This document shows positions 1-9,720 of a stretch of DNA of 64,000 bases, piece after piece; position 1 is the stretch's first letter; the number at the start of each line of letters is the position of its first letter. Position numbers and translations under genes: made by a program. The stretch spans positions 19,089,341 through 19,153,340 of the forward strand of contig NC_092368.1 in NCBI RefSeq assembly GCF_030848805.1, in the 5' to 3' direction. The notes under the pieces were generated by a model. The model was not told where the DNA came from. It worked only from the letters and a program-made list of their open reading frames with translations, and did no database searches. The stretch comes from Temnothorax longispinosus (Eukaryota; Arthropoda; Insecta; Hymenoptera; Formicidae).

Positions 1-1590
1 ATTTAAAGTCAAAAAGTACTATATTATTACTTGGACTTAAACTTTTTTTGTAATTTGTTATAAACAATAATATTTCATTTTTGTTCGAATTAAGAAGACA
101 AACCATGATTATTCTTAATAAAAAGTTTGAGATTACATTTGTTTTTTTGTTGTAACAATTTACCCCGTGTGGTGTAACAACCAGCCCCTGGTGTGGGGTA
201 AAAAGTTACATGCCTCTTTTTTCAGAATTTTTTAATTTATATAATTTCTAATGAGCGGTTAGATAAAACTATTATTAAATTGAAATCCCGATTAGTTACT
301 GAATCTAGCAAGCCTAGATTCATTTATAAAAACAACATAATCAAAGAGTTGAGACACTTTATAGAAAAAATGTCACAACCAGCCCCGGTCTCCCCTAAAT
401 TATAATGATATATATTTGTTAACCCGATTTGTTAGCAAGATTATTCATACTCATATAAACAATAAATAACAGAATCAGGACTATATGTGTCTACAAACAA
501 GATAATTATATTTTTCTCCCTGTTTAATTTCTGTATGCTTATTCACGCATATTTATTTTTATAAACAATCAAATGTATATTAAACAGATGTTATACAACA
601 TTAGACAACAGAATTTTAAGTAAAAGCGCCAATTAAGATTTGCTAAGATGATATATGCTATCAAACAATAACCCGAGAACAGAAAAGTGTTTGATCGCGG
701 AGGCGGCGAGAAGAGACGTCGAAGAAGCAATCGTAATACACGAATACACGTAATACAAGACTATACACAAAGCAACTAATATCACCGAGGAAAAGAGAGA
801 AAGAGAAGCGAACTATTGCGATCTATTCGTTTGCATCACTGAATGTCCTCCGGTAGCCAGAAAGGCGAAGAGGATGGGTCAGGACGACGGAGGGGCGATA
901 CGAGATTGGGAAAAGGGAGCAGGGCGCTCTCTCCTTTCGCCGCTTTTCATTCTAATCCAAGTGCCCTGTCGTCGAGAGGATTTTTTGCATTGTACCCGCA
1001 GATTTCCCATAGGAGGGTAACCGTCAGATTTCGCCTGGCATTGTTTCACGGAAGCTGTCGCTCTCCTCTCCTCTCCTCCTCTCCTCTCCTCTCCTCTCCT
1101 CTTCTTCTCACTCTTTCTGTGTGTATGCGCGTGTGTGTGTGTACGTAAACTAAATAGGGTCGAAACTCGCTCTAGAGCGGACTCCCGTTTGATTACTCGT
1201 CGACGACGAAAAGACGGCGTAAAAGGGGGTTGCGCGATAAGAAAACAACACCAAACGCTCACTCGATCATTTTACGTTTCGCCGATGTATGAGACCGTGC
1301 AAATATTGCTTTAACATACTGCTTCGTGAACTCGTTCTTTATCCGTTCATCAGAGAAAATTAAAATTAATATTAACAATATTAATTTGTAACCATTAGAA
1401 AATAGCAGATTAGTACACATTATAAGAAATTGGATATATATGTATTATTGCCTGCAATTTTTATTTAAAATATCTTTTCCTAAAATAAAACACAATTGCA
1501 ATAATTAGAATAATAAATATTAAAATGATTCACATTACACAGAATTTTATAATTTGCGCCCACATTACGATAACGTTATTCCAAAACAAA
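1..1590. other. AT-rich intergenic sequence with repeat fragments
   Basis: No gene is seen. TTTACCCC (159-166) and GGGGTAAA (195-202) form an inverted pair around a CAACCAGCCCC motif, and the same CAACCAGCCCC recurs at about 375-386, which suggests a decayed transposon. A CTCCT-rich tract (about 1068-1103) and a short GT run (about 1122-1141) lie in a CpG-richer patch at 680-1270. Its two overlapping frames of about 100-127 codons are low-complexity artefacts. Confidence 0.5.
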
Positions 1591-1592
1591 TA

Positions 1593-1840
1593 AAAAAGTC
1601 CTGAATCATTTTTTTTTCTCCGAAGCTTAACTAAGAAGATATTCTTAATTAAAGTCCATCCAATCATTTTTTAAACGGACTTACATCTGTGAACCACGCG
1701 TTTCGTATAGTGTATAAAAATACAGATGAAACGTAGGTCACGAATATCCGTCTAAAGAACGGCGCTGATTGAATAAACTTTAGTTATAAGAATACTGCCT
1801 TAATTAAGCTTCGGAGAAAAAAATGATCCAGGACTTCTTT
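1593..1840. mobile_element. Miniature inverted-repeat DNA transposon, TA-flanked
   Basis: The two ends are inverted copies of each other over about 35-40 bases. The left end reads AAAAAGTCCTGAATCA and the right end, reversed, AAAGAAGTCCTGGATCA. Both continue through a T-run and CTCCGAAGCTTAA. A TA lies directly outside each end (1591-1592 and 1841-1842), the target duplication of the Tc1/mariner superfamily. The interior is also partly self-complementary (TACATCTGT against ACAGATGAAACGTAGG), so the whole 248 bases form a foldback. There is no coding capacity. Confidence 0.75.
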
Positions 1841-1842
1841 TA

Positions 1843-2340
1843 TTGAGAAATAATGCTATATAATTGATGAGTATATGAATTATAAAACACACAGTATATC
1901 AATTTTTATTATACATACATATATGCATTATGTATGTGTCCTTCTATTAAGTGAACTTGTGTTGTTTCCTCTTCTTTCTTTATCTTCATATCTTCAGCAT
2001 CAAGTGATCTTCACTGTTACTTCACTGCTACTTGTACTTTGTATATCAGTCGTGAGAAACTTTCGGAGGTTACTGACGAAAAAAAAACGATTTTTCTAAG
2101 ACGATCTAGCAAGTAACAGAAGCTCCTTGGAAGTTTTGTCCCGCCTAGTTCTTCTCCCTCCACGTGCGTGTCTACGTGATATATAAAAGAGAGGGGAAGC
2201 GAAGTGTATCCCACCATTAAATGGCCAAAAGTTAAAAGACTCAAAAAAGAGGTGGTAATGTAGTCACAATTAAAGGGACCTGATAGTTTTAAATTGGCAA
2301 TCGGTTTTCAGTTTAGCTCTTACCGTTGTGCATAGTTGAA
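1843..2340. other. Intergenic sequence, no feature
   Basis: AT-rich sequence with ATG/TAT-rich stretches and a CACGTG E-box at about 2161. No convincing gene, RNA or repeat is visible. Confidence 0.4.
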
Positions 2341-2343
2341 GTC

Positions 2344-2380
2344 TATATAAGTGAGAACGATGGTTCTAGTGCGATTCAAT
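2344..2380 (+). promoter_or_regulatory. Candidate TATA box with initiator-like sequence
   Basis: TATATAAG at 2344-2351 is followed about 33 bases later by TTCAATTT, a weak initiator match. Its position 1.3 kb upstream of the Sox start, on the same strand, fits a distal promoter. A second TATA-like TATAAAAG lies near 2182. Both could be chance in AT-rich DNA. Confidence 0.2.
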
Positions 2381-2384
2381 TTTA

Positions 2385-3714
2385 CTGTTAGTGAAAATCG
2401 AAAGAATTTGCTGTAAATGAGATTACACGATGCACACTATTACATATCCCCAGAGACGAAAGGATTACGAAAATCCTTACCCTGATCTTTCTTTTTTTTT
2501 TTTTAATTGCAATTACTGCGCGACGGTACGTAACCTCGCGGTAGCGCGACGGTACGTGAACGGAGCCAGTCAATAACGGCCGGTCTATGCGCTATTTGTA
2601 CTTCGTCGTATCGAGGTAATCGATAATAATAATTGCAGTCCGCGCGGTATATCGCGCCGAAGTGGCCCGCTCCGCTCCGTACTCCGTCGTCGCAAGCTGC
2701 AAAGTAGGGTGACAGAGGGCGACGAAGTGGGACGAAGCGCAGCGGAGTTACACGAAAACGGGGATCCGAGGACCAATGGTGCACGAGGGGCCGGTCGATG
2801 GGTGGTCGACGGATCAGCCGGTCGACCTTCGAACACGACCGGCCAAGCTACGCCCATAAACGTGGGTCGCGCGTGGGGCTCGCATCGGACACGACGGAGA
2901 GGGAAGAGAGAAGGACAGTGCCGCCAGTGCCGGGACAATGAGTCAGCTGTATGGCACGCTAGGCAGCTCTCAGTATAATTCAGCATCTGGTACACACTAA
3001 GTCAACCAAACTCGCGATGAAAACGAATATCGGAGCACAGACAGTAGAAAGATAGTAGTGCGTTTGGTCGCCGGGCAGTGATTTGGTGGTAGAACACACA
3101 CACACAATAGTCTGTCAAGAAAAATCTAATTTATTATCGGATTTTTATAATTTTAAGTGAGAAAATATTGTTCACTACCATAGTAACAAAAGCCAAAGAG
3201 AAGAAATCCTTTCTTGATAATATATTGTGTCCATCGGAGTCGAGAAATCCAGTTGGAAAGAGAAGAAAAAGAAGAAACCGAGAAGAATCACACAACTGAA
3301 GATCATCTTCGTGGAAGTTTGTGCAATATATGTTGAACAAATAAAATAAGACGATACTAATCTGTGATGATTGTTTCTTGAAAAATTACATACGTAATTA
3401 TTTAAAAACAATTTAAATCTAAGCAAAGACAAGGTTTGCAAAATAATACACTGGCTGGTTTCAAGAAAACCTCTTATTGTTAGTTAAAAGATAACATTAG
3501 CCAATTAGTACGAGAGTGTGAGTTGGAAGAATTGTAAATAAATTGAATCAGATGAAAACTAGCTCGTAAATTGAAATATCGATCCATCAATATTCACCGA
3601 ATTGTGAATCGTATAAATGCCGATACGTTGTCACAGCCTACGATCGATCGTATCATTCATCAGTAGCCGTGTGTTTGTAAACAGTCATTTCAACGAATCG
3701 TTTAAGAATTATTC
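2385..3714 (+). promoter_or_regulatory. Upstream region and probable 5' leader of the Sox gene
   Basis: No coding exon can be supported between 2.4 kb and the Sox start. A CpG-rich core (about 2510-2990) stands out from AT-rich flanks and contains an ACAATG site (2935-2940) of the Sox HMG type. From 3000 to 3714 the sequence is A-rich with a short CA run (about 3096-3107), typical of a long insect 5' UTR. Several upstream ATGs are present. The transcription start is not determined, and a 5' UTR intron cannot be excluded. Confidence 0.4.
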
Positions 3715-4698
3715 ATGAAGGACGATTTGCGATTAAAGATGACAAAGTATATTTCAAGTGAACAAATGCCGTACAATCCGTGCTTCAGTTCAAACTCGGA
3801 CACGCCAGGTTTCAACTACGGATTCGACGTGTTCTCACCTCACCATTTGCACCCGCTGTATTATTCATTTCCCAATAAAATGCCATCCGATGCCGCGGAC
3901 GACACGATGAGAGATGGCCAGCAGACACATGTGCAACACGAGGAACACGTCAAGAGGCCTATGAACGCGTTCATGGTATGGTCCCGTCAGAAACGGAAGG
4001 AGATCTCTCAGGAGCACCCGAAGATGCACAATTCGGAGATCTCGAAGATGCTCGGCGTAATGTGGAAGGAGCTTCCCGTCAAGGATAAAGATCCCTACGT
4101 CGAGCAGGCAAAGAGCCTGCGCAATCAGCACATGAAGGACCACCCGAATTACAAGTATCGACCTCGGAGAAAGCTCAAGAAGATGTCAATTTCGGCGGAC
4201 CCGTCCATGTACATAACTTCGAGGCACTGCTCCGGTTTCCCGCTGTCGTCGGTCTACGCTACGTCGATGGTCAATCCCTCGGCCATGCCTCGTCCGGGCT
4301 ACCATCCGTACCACGGGTCCGTCCATTTTAAGGCGATGAACCCAAGTGCGTCGTCCACGGTGTCGTCGTCGACGGTTTCGGCTGACGGCAACAACAACGC
4401 GTCTTTCGACATCAATAGCTTATATCAGTTCTATTCGATGCCACCGGCGGTTGGTAATCCAACGACATTGGCGCAGCATCACCTGAACCTGAACTCGTTC
4501 TTCCCGACAAGCCAGGGTACACTGGGAACCAACGGTCTCCATTCTCAGCTGATGTTTCCTTCCACGTCCGGATCTACCGGGACCGCCGCGCACAATTATG
4601 ACACCAACGAATCGCAATCTGCTTCGTTATCGGTGCCATCCACTAGGCCACTGGCTACCCCCACGATGGATTCCGATTGGCTTCAGAGATATGATCCG
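3715..4698 (+). CDS. SoxB-like HMG-box transcription factor, main coding exon
   Basis: This exon encodes a sequence-specific DNA-binding nuclear protein of the Sox family. The frame gives 328 residues up to the proposed splice donor. The HMG box spans about residues 78-156 (3946-4182). It contains the Sox signature RPMNAFMVW (81-89), then KMHNSEISK and the basic tail YKYRPRRKLKK. SoxB-like features are NPKMHNSEIS-type spacing and HMKDHPNYKYRPRRK. The box is divergent: RGQRRK is RQKRKE, SKRLG is SKMLG, and GAEWK is GVMWK. The N-terminus (1-77) is rich in Ser, Pro, His and Tyr. The C-terminal half is low-complexity Ser/Thr/Pro/Asn, as in Sox activation or repression domains. The start at 3715 has a poor context (T at -3). 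Met9 at 3739, with A at -3, is an equally good start. Unspliced reading ends VKI at 4710. Insects carry SoxNeuro, Dichaete, Sox21a and Sox21b-type SoxB genes, and I cannot say which this is, or whether it is an extra divergent paralogue. Confidence 0.93.
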
Positions 4699-6200
4699 GT
4701 AAAAATTTAATGAGCAATGATGCGAATATTTACGATTTCTCGAGCAATTCAAAGTGTTCGAAAAGATTGCGAAATCTTTCTTCTCACTGAAGAAAGATTT
4801 CGTTTAATTCTAGTTCTTATTATTTTTGGATTTCCGTTTGCCAAAGGATGTAATTCTGAATTTTTTTTTGCTTTGTAGTTCTATTTCTTCAGCAAAATAA
4901 TATATTTCCATTTAAAATTCTTTGCAGGTTATATACGATAAGAATAGGGATAAGAATATATAAATTCGAAATTTTCAAACAGGTATGGACAAGCACTTAT
5001 TATTAAGCTATATTTATTTCAAAGATTCCATTAAAGAATATCGGGGAAAATTTTTTCATATTCATATAACTACATACGTATAAAAAATGTCCATATGTTT
5101 TTCTATCCCTTAAATAATTAGAAAAGTATCTTTTGCATTTTTTTTACAAAAAGGAAAATTACGAGGAAGAAAACATATGGATATATTTTATGTAATTATA
5201 TATAAAAAAATTTTTTCCAGGAAAAAAGAAATAATGAAAGAAAAGGAAAAGAAACAAATCTCTAAAAAGAATTTATACGTAATGTATTTATTATTTTTAA
5301 GTCAATTCGTAAAAAAAGAAATTGTTTCCTGCATCGACTGATTCAGTTTCAACCGATAGTTTTTAGGGTATCTGTCGGCAAGGCCGTCTCGCCGTTAACG
5401 AAGTGGATAATTGAATTAGCATATTAATGCGACAGAACAATGGAATCATTTAGGCCCGGATTCGTTTTGTCTTGTTCAATGGGTTTTATTGTAGAGGATG
5501 GTTTCTGATGAATAGCCTCGACCTAACCCTCCCGCAATGTCCCGTGTTGTTTCCAAATAATGTTATCTAATCGCGGATGCACTTTTAACCTAGCAACAAG
5601 GGTGCTAACTTTTAGCCGAACGTGCGAAATCCTAAAAAAAACGATATCAATAAAAATAATGTCTATATATAGATTAATTACGCGAATAAAGAATTTGACT
5701 GGCAGTTAAGAGAAAGATTATTTAGATCTTGTTCGCTATCACAAACTTTACAAGTTTATTTGTTTTTAACTCTTCTTTTATTTACGTTTTAATTACGGTG
5801 TAATCTCCTTTATTTACTTAGTTGTGAAGTAACTTTCTTCTGTAATCTTTATATGTATAATATACATACGTATATATGTATATATATTTTTATATATAAA
5901 AAAATATATAAATCCAAACCAACATATTTCTATAGGTATAAACTTTTAATGTTCCCTCCTCAGATTTTCTCTGCAAAAATTATTCAGTTTTGATAAAAAA
6001 AATACTTTTTTTATACTTTTAATATTATTAGTATACAATGTAATTAATATTATACGAGTGCTGATATATTCAACATGTATGTATAGATACGTCATCTAAT
6101 TAATTTATATAATTCAATAATTTATATAATTTATAATAAGAATAAAGTTTGAAATTTTAAACTAAAATAATAAGCTGTGTGTTAACTTTTACTGTTTCAG
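4699..6200 (+). other. Proposed intron of the Sox gene
   Basis: This stretch starts GTAAAA immediately after codon 328 and ends TTTCAG. It is 1,502 bases of strongly AT-rich sequence, in sharp contrast to the GC-richer exon. It holds an inverted-repeat element (5044-5218) and TA-rich low complexity at about 5860-5915. A more GC-balanced segment at 5320-5610 could be regulatory. No other reading frame of note is visible. An AATAAAG at about 6143 could polyadenylate an unspliced transcript. Confidence 0.55.
5044..5218. repeat. Foldback element inside the Sox intron
   Basis: The arms at about 5044-5107 and 5164-5218 are imperfect inverted copies, with shared blocks such as GGAAAATTTTTT and CCATATGTTTT. 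They are separated by about 55 AT-rich bases. The form fits a small MITE or a chance AT-rich hairpin. No clear target duplication is seen. Confidence 0.45.
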
Positions 6201-6218
6201 GCGGCGTATTCACGATAA
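6201..6218 (+). CDS. Probable terminal coding exon of the Sox gene
   Basis: A six-codon final coding stretch reads A-A-Y-S-R-stop in phase with the upstream exon, which ends on a codon boundary after Asp-Pro (4698). The acceptor at 6187-6200 is strong: a pyrimidine run ending CTGTTTCAG, with a branch-like TTAAC about 15 bases upstream. Splicing replaces the three residues VKI with AAYSR and gives a protein of 333 residues. The exon is too short to recognise by similarity, so the support is splice signals and frame only. The alternative is retention of the intron and termination at 4710. Confidence 0.5.
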   Translation, partial: AAYSR

Positions 6219-6660
6219 ATATGAGGAAATGCCATAATTACAAGATATGACGCGGATTATCATGTACCTGGAATAAGCAATATATTTGGTATTAGTAAAG
6301 GCGATTGTATTTATGAATTATACATGCATTATATAAGGAGGTGTAAGACGGACATTCTGCCAAGATGTTGTAAATCACAAATAACAAGGCTTACAATTTT
6401 TTTTACTCATTTAGTTTTTTTTTCTTAGATTTCAAGAGGGCAGGAAAGAAAGACAATAGAGAGCAAGGTTTTTTAATGCATGCACTTCGATGCAATTGAC
6501 TATTAAACGATCGATAAATTTAATTCAGATTTAGCTTTTTTTATAGCTTTTTAAAGTATGATACGTCAATGAAAGTAATTTCTACAAATAAAAAAAATTC
6601 TTTTAGAAAAGATAATGTATGCATCATACAATATACATCTAACATAAAATAAAATGATTC
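6219..6660 (+). other. Probable 3' UTR of the Sox gene
   Basis: AT-rich sequence follows the proposed stop codon. The first clear AATAAA after the stop is at 6648-6653, so the transcript may end at about 6665-6680. More A-rich signals follow. The extent is inferred from this signal alone. Confidence 0.35.
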
Positions 6661-6679
6661 TTTTATAATCTTTATATAT

Positions 6680-7520
6680 AAATGCCTCTATATACATTTT
6701 ATTATATTAATACTTTAGTTGTATTAATATTTCAATTTTTTTAAATTTTCGTAATTTTTTTATTTCATTGTCTAACTTTACGTTTTATTTACATGAAATT
6801 ATTTTTATCTTGAACATTAGTCGTGTTATACCTCCTCATAATGATGTAGCATGCACATTTGTACAAAATAACTTATTTTTCATTCTCCATTTGTTAGTAA
6901 AAATTATATGATTGATCAACAGATATGACAAATAGATATATATATATTTACATTTAATATATATTTATGTATGTAATATTTATATTATATATATGAATGT
7001 AAATATAATTTGTGTAAGTATATAAATATAAATATTTGTGTTTATATGTACATATATACATACATATTTATTCTATTAGTAGATATTATAATTGAATATA
7101 AATATATATAATAATTGATGATGTGTAGAAGATAAATCGCATTTCCTTTGTTTGTTCACGTTAGATTATACTGAATGGTCATATTAGTTGATCGATCACA
7201 CGGACAAACATACGATTACATGGTTGTCATAGGACAGTTATGCGGATAAAGAATTATTTGCTTTTTCTTTTTTCTACTCAATGTGAGGACAAGGAATGGG
7301 GTATTTGATCTTTTCAAGTTTTTTTTTTTTTCAAAAGGTTGAACAATGAAAAATAGAAAGAAGAAGCGTAACAAGTGGAACAATATGCTATTCAGAAAAT
7401 TGCATAACATTTCTCACTTATTCTTTATTCTTCCAAAGTTCTTTTCTTTGACATCTGTTTAAAATTGCCGACTTTGACTGCCGAGAATCATGGAGAGACT
7501 ATTAGAGAGAATATTAAAGA
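6680..7520. other. AT-rich intergenic sequence
   Basis: TA-dominated low complexity, densest at 6940-7115 with many ATATAT and ATACAT repeats and partly palindromic. No gene is visible. Confidence 0.5.
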
Positions 7521-7524
7521 GCTA

Positions 7525-8063
7525 TTCTGGTTTAAAAGGTCTTAAAAAAAGTCTTTTTTAGAAATTTTTTGTTAGTCTTATTTTAAGAATATATTTTTAT
7601 GTTTTAAATAACAAAAATACTATTTTTTTTGTGTTATACCTTGGTCACCAGGAGGTGTAAATGATCGACGGTGTCGTCAACGAAATGATTCTAGCTCTTC
7701 TATTAGGTACCTGAAACGTAAAAACCAAAAATTTTCTTATTCGGGAGAAGTGTGACTATCGTTTGAACTAGAATAAACTTTATACTAGTTTTTTATTTTT
7801 TTCGAATACTAACAAAATTATGAGAAAAACTATAATAATTTTAATAAAAAGATCACCATTTTGTCTAGAATGGAAATATTGGTTTAGTTCTGGTTCAGAC
7901 GATAGGATGTAACATAGAAAAAAGAGAGTATTTTTGTTACTTGAAAAATATAAAAATAAATTCTTAAAATAAGGCTAAAAGAATATGCAAAGTTTAACGT
8001 TATTTTCTTTTTTGTTTCCCTACAAAAAATACCTTTTTTCTTTTACGATTTTTTAAACCAGAA
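7525..8063. mobile_element. 539-bp MITE with long inverted ends, TA-flanked
   Basis: The ends are TTCTGGTTTAAAA and TTTTAAACCAGAA, exact inverted copies, each flanked by TA (7523-7524 and 8064-8065). Inverted similarity continues inward for about 130-170 bases with indels. Shared blocks include CTTATTTTAAGAAT, ATTTTTAT and TAACAAAAATACT. The TA duplication points to the Tc1/mariner superfamily. No transposase is encoded, so the element is non-autonomous. Confidence 0.78.
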
Positions 8064-8069
8064 TATCTC

Positions 8070-8715
8070 AATAAAAGAAAATATTAAGTTACAAATGTTG
8101 CTGCCGTGACCTTCGCCGATTATATTGTGTAAAATACGGAGATGTGTGAGATAAGAAATCAACAATAATATTTATACAGCAGATTTTAGAAGCGATAATT
8201 TTGATCATTTTTTGTTAATAAAGAACATTTAAAAAATAATTTACTACATACACACAAATATTTATTACATCACATTTAAAGGAAAAATAAAAATCACCAA
8301 TTTAATTATTTAATAATTTCTGTGTTTTAATGTTAACCCTTTCCTCGCGCAATATCTTAATCGTTAATAATCTTCTTCCGTTAAAAAATAGTATTACATG
8401 ACTAACAATAATAAGCTTTTTCTATATCAGACTAAGCAAATTTATTGAATTAAAAAATTAATGTTGATTGCTATTATCGTTAGAGTTTAGAGTTTATAAA
8501 TTAAACTTCAGAAATATCTCATCTCTGAATAAATTTTTATCGATTTTATCTCAGAGTTTAACTTGCCACATACATATATGTTGATAACAAAAAACTTAGC
8601 AGAAAGTTGTGTCATGACTCATAAGTAATTAAATATTATCTTAAAATATTTTAGGTTAAAAAAATTCAAGTTTGACAATTGCTACAGTGCAATTTAAAAC
8701 GCAATGCACAAAAGT
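8070..8715. other. AT-rich intergenic sequence, no feature
   Basis: No reading frame, RNA or clear repeat is seen here. Confidence 0.4.
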
Positions 8716-8893
8716 AGGTGCGATTTCATTGACGCTAGAAACCAGCGGCAGCGTCAAGAAAATGTAGTGGGGGAAGAAGTTCAGACCGTCTCAACTTTTT
8801 AGCGTACCGCAAAATTCAACAGAAACTTCTTCCCCTACTACATTTTCTTGACGCTGCCGCTGCATGGTTTCTAGCGTCAATGAAATCGTACCT
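8716..8893. repeat. Strong hairpin with about 66-70-bp arms
   Basis: The left arm 8716-8781 and right arm 8824-8893 are inverted copies around a 42-base loop. They differ by a four-base TGCA bulge, one G-to-A change and one G/A change near the ends. The motif TTGACGCTAGAAACCA is shared. Unlike the surrounding AT-rich DNA, the arms are GC-balanced. The form fits a recently inserted foldback MITE or a transcribed long hairpin. No clear target duplication is visible. Confidence 0.8.
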
Positions 8894-9720
8894 TTAGACA
8901 ATTTACTTTCGCGCCAAGGTTTTTTCTCAAGATTTATGCCTGTGCATTCAGGCAGCTCGATAAATACTCGGCTGCATTATGTTGCACAATAGTTAAAACA
9001 ATATGCTCTTTGGTATAAATATATTTTAATGAAGGACGCGCTTAATAGGTATAATATATTACAATGACTGATCCTTTGGATTTGTTTGTGAAAGCCAAAA
9101 TATGACCGCCAAAAACTTTCCTGGAAAACTTACAGCTCATCCTTCTTTCTTGCGTCATTGTCGTTACTGTTTGAAAATATGTCCGATATATGGTTGAATT
9201 TTCCTGTGCAGGAAACAACGCCGTAGGAAACTTTTTCTCGAAACTTGACGTAACGTCTTATTATACGTTACACAAATCACGTAACTGAATATTATCTTTG
9301 CAACAATTAAGTCAAAAATGAACAATAGAAAATCAAATCAATCTGCCCCAAAAATGCCGAAATTGTTTATTTCCACGTACACGTACACGTACATCGGACG
9401 CTATTTACTACTTGAGTTAACTAAATTCTATTTACGGTAAGTAGCTAGAATTCATAAAATTAATAGAATAAGAAAACTATATAAAACGCTAATAATATCG
9501 GAGAAGGATAAATAATTACGTAACAGCTTGCCGAGTACGCTCCACGCGTATAACATTTGCAAAAATGACATAATGATATTTATCACCTTCATACTGCTTA
9601 TCCATATTGGATTAAAATTAGATATGACGCGTGTACGATCTATTCGTATTAGTATATATGTATTAATCTCTCTTTGATCGCGCTGCATTTCTCTTATTGA
9701 GAGCGTTTCAAATGAACCTA
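8894..9720. other. Intergenic sequence, no gene
   Basis: Mostly AT-rich, with a short ACGTAC tandem run at about 9375-9393. No gene or element is recognised. Confidence 0.4.

Noticed and set aside
3715..4710. Sox gene as a single-exon gene ending in VKI
   Set aside because: It remains possible, but the donor at a codon boundary and the in-phase terminal exon at 6201 make the spliced form more likely.
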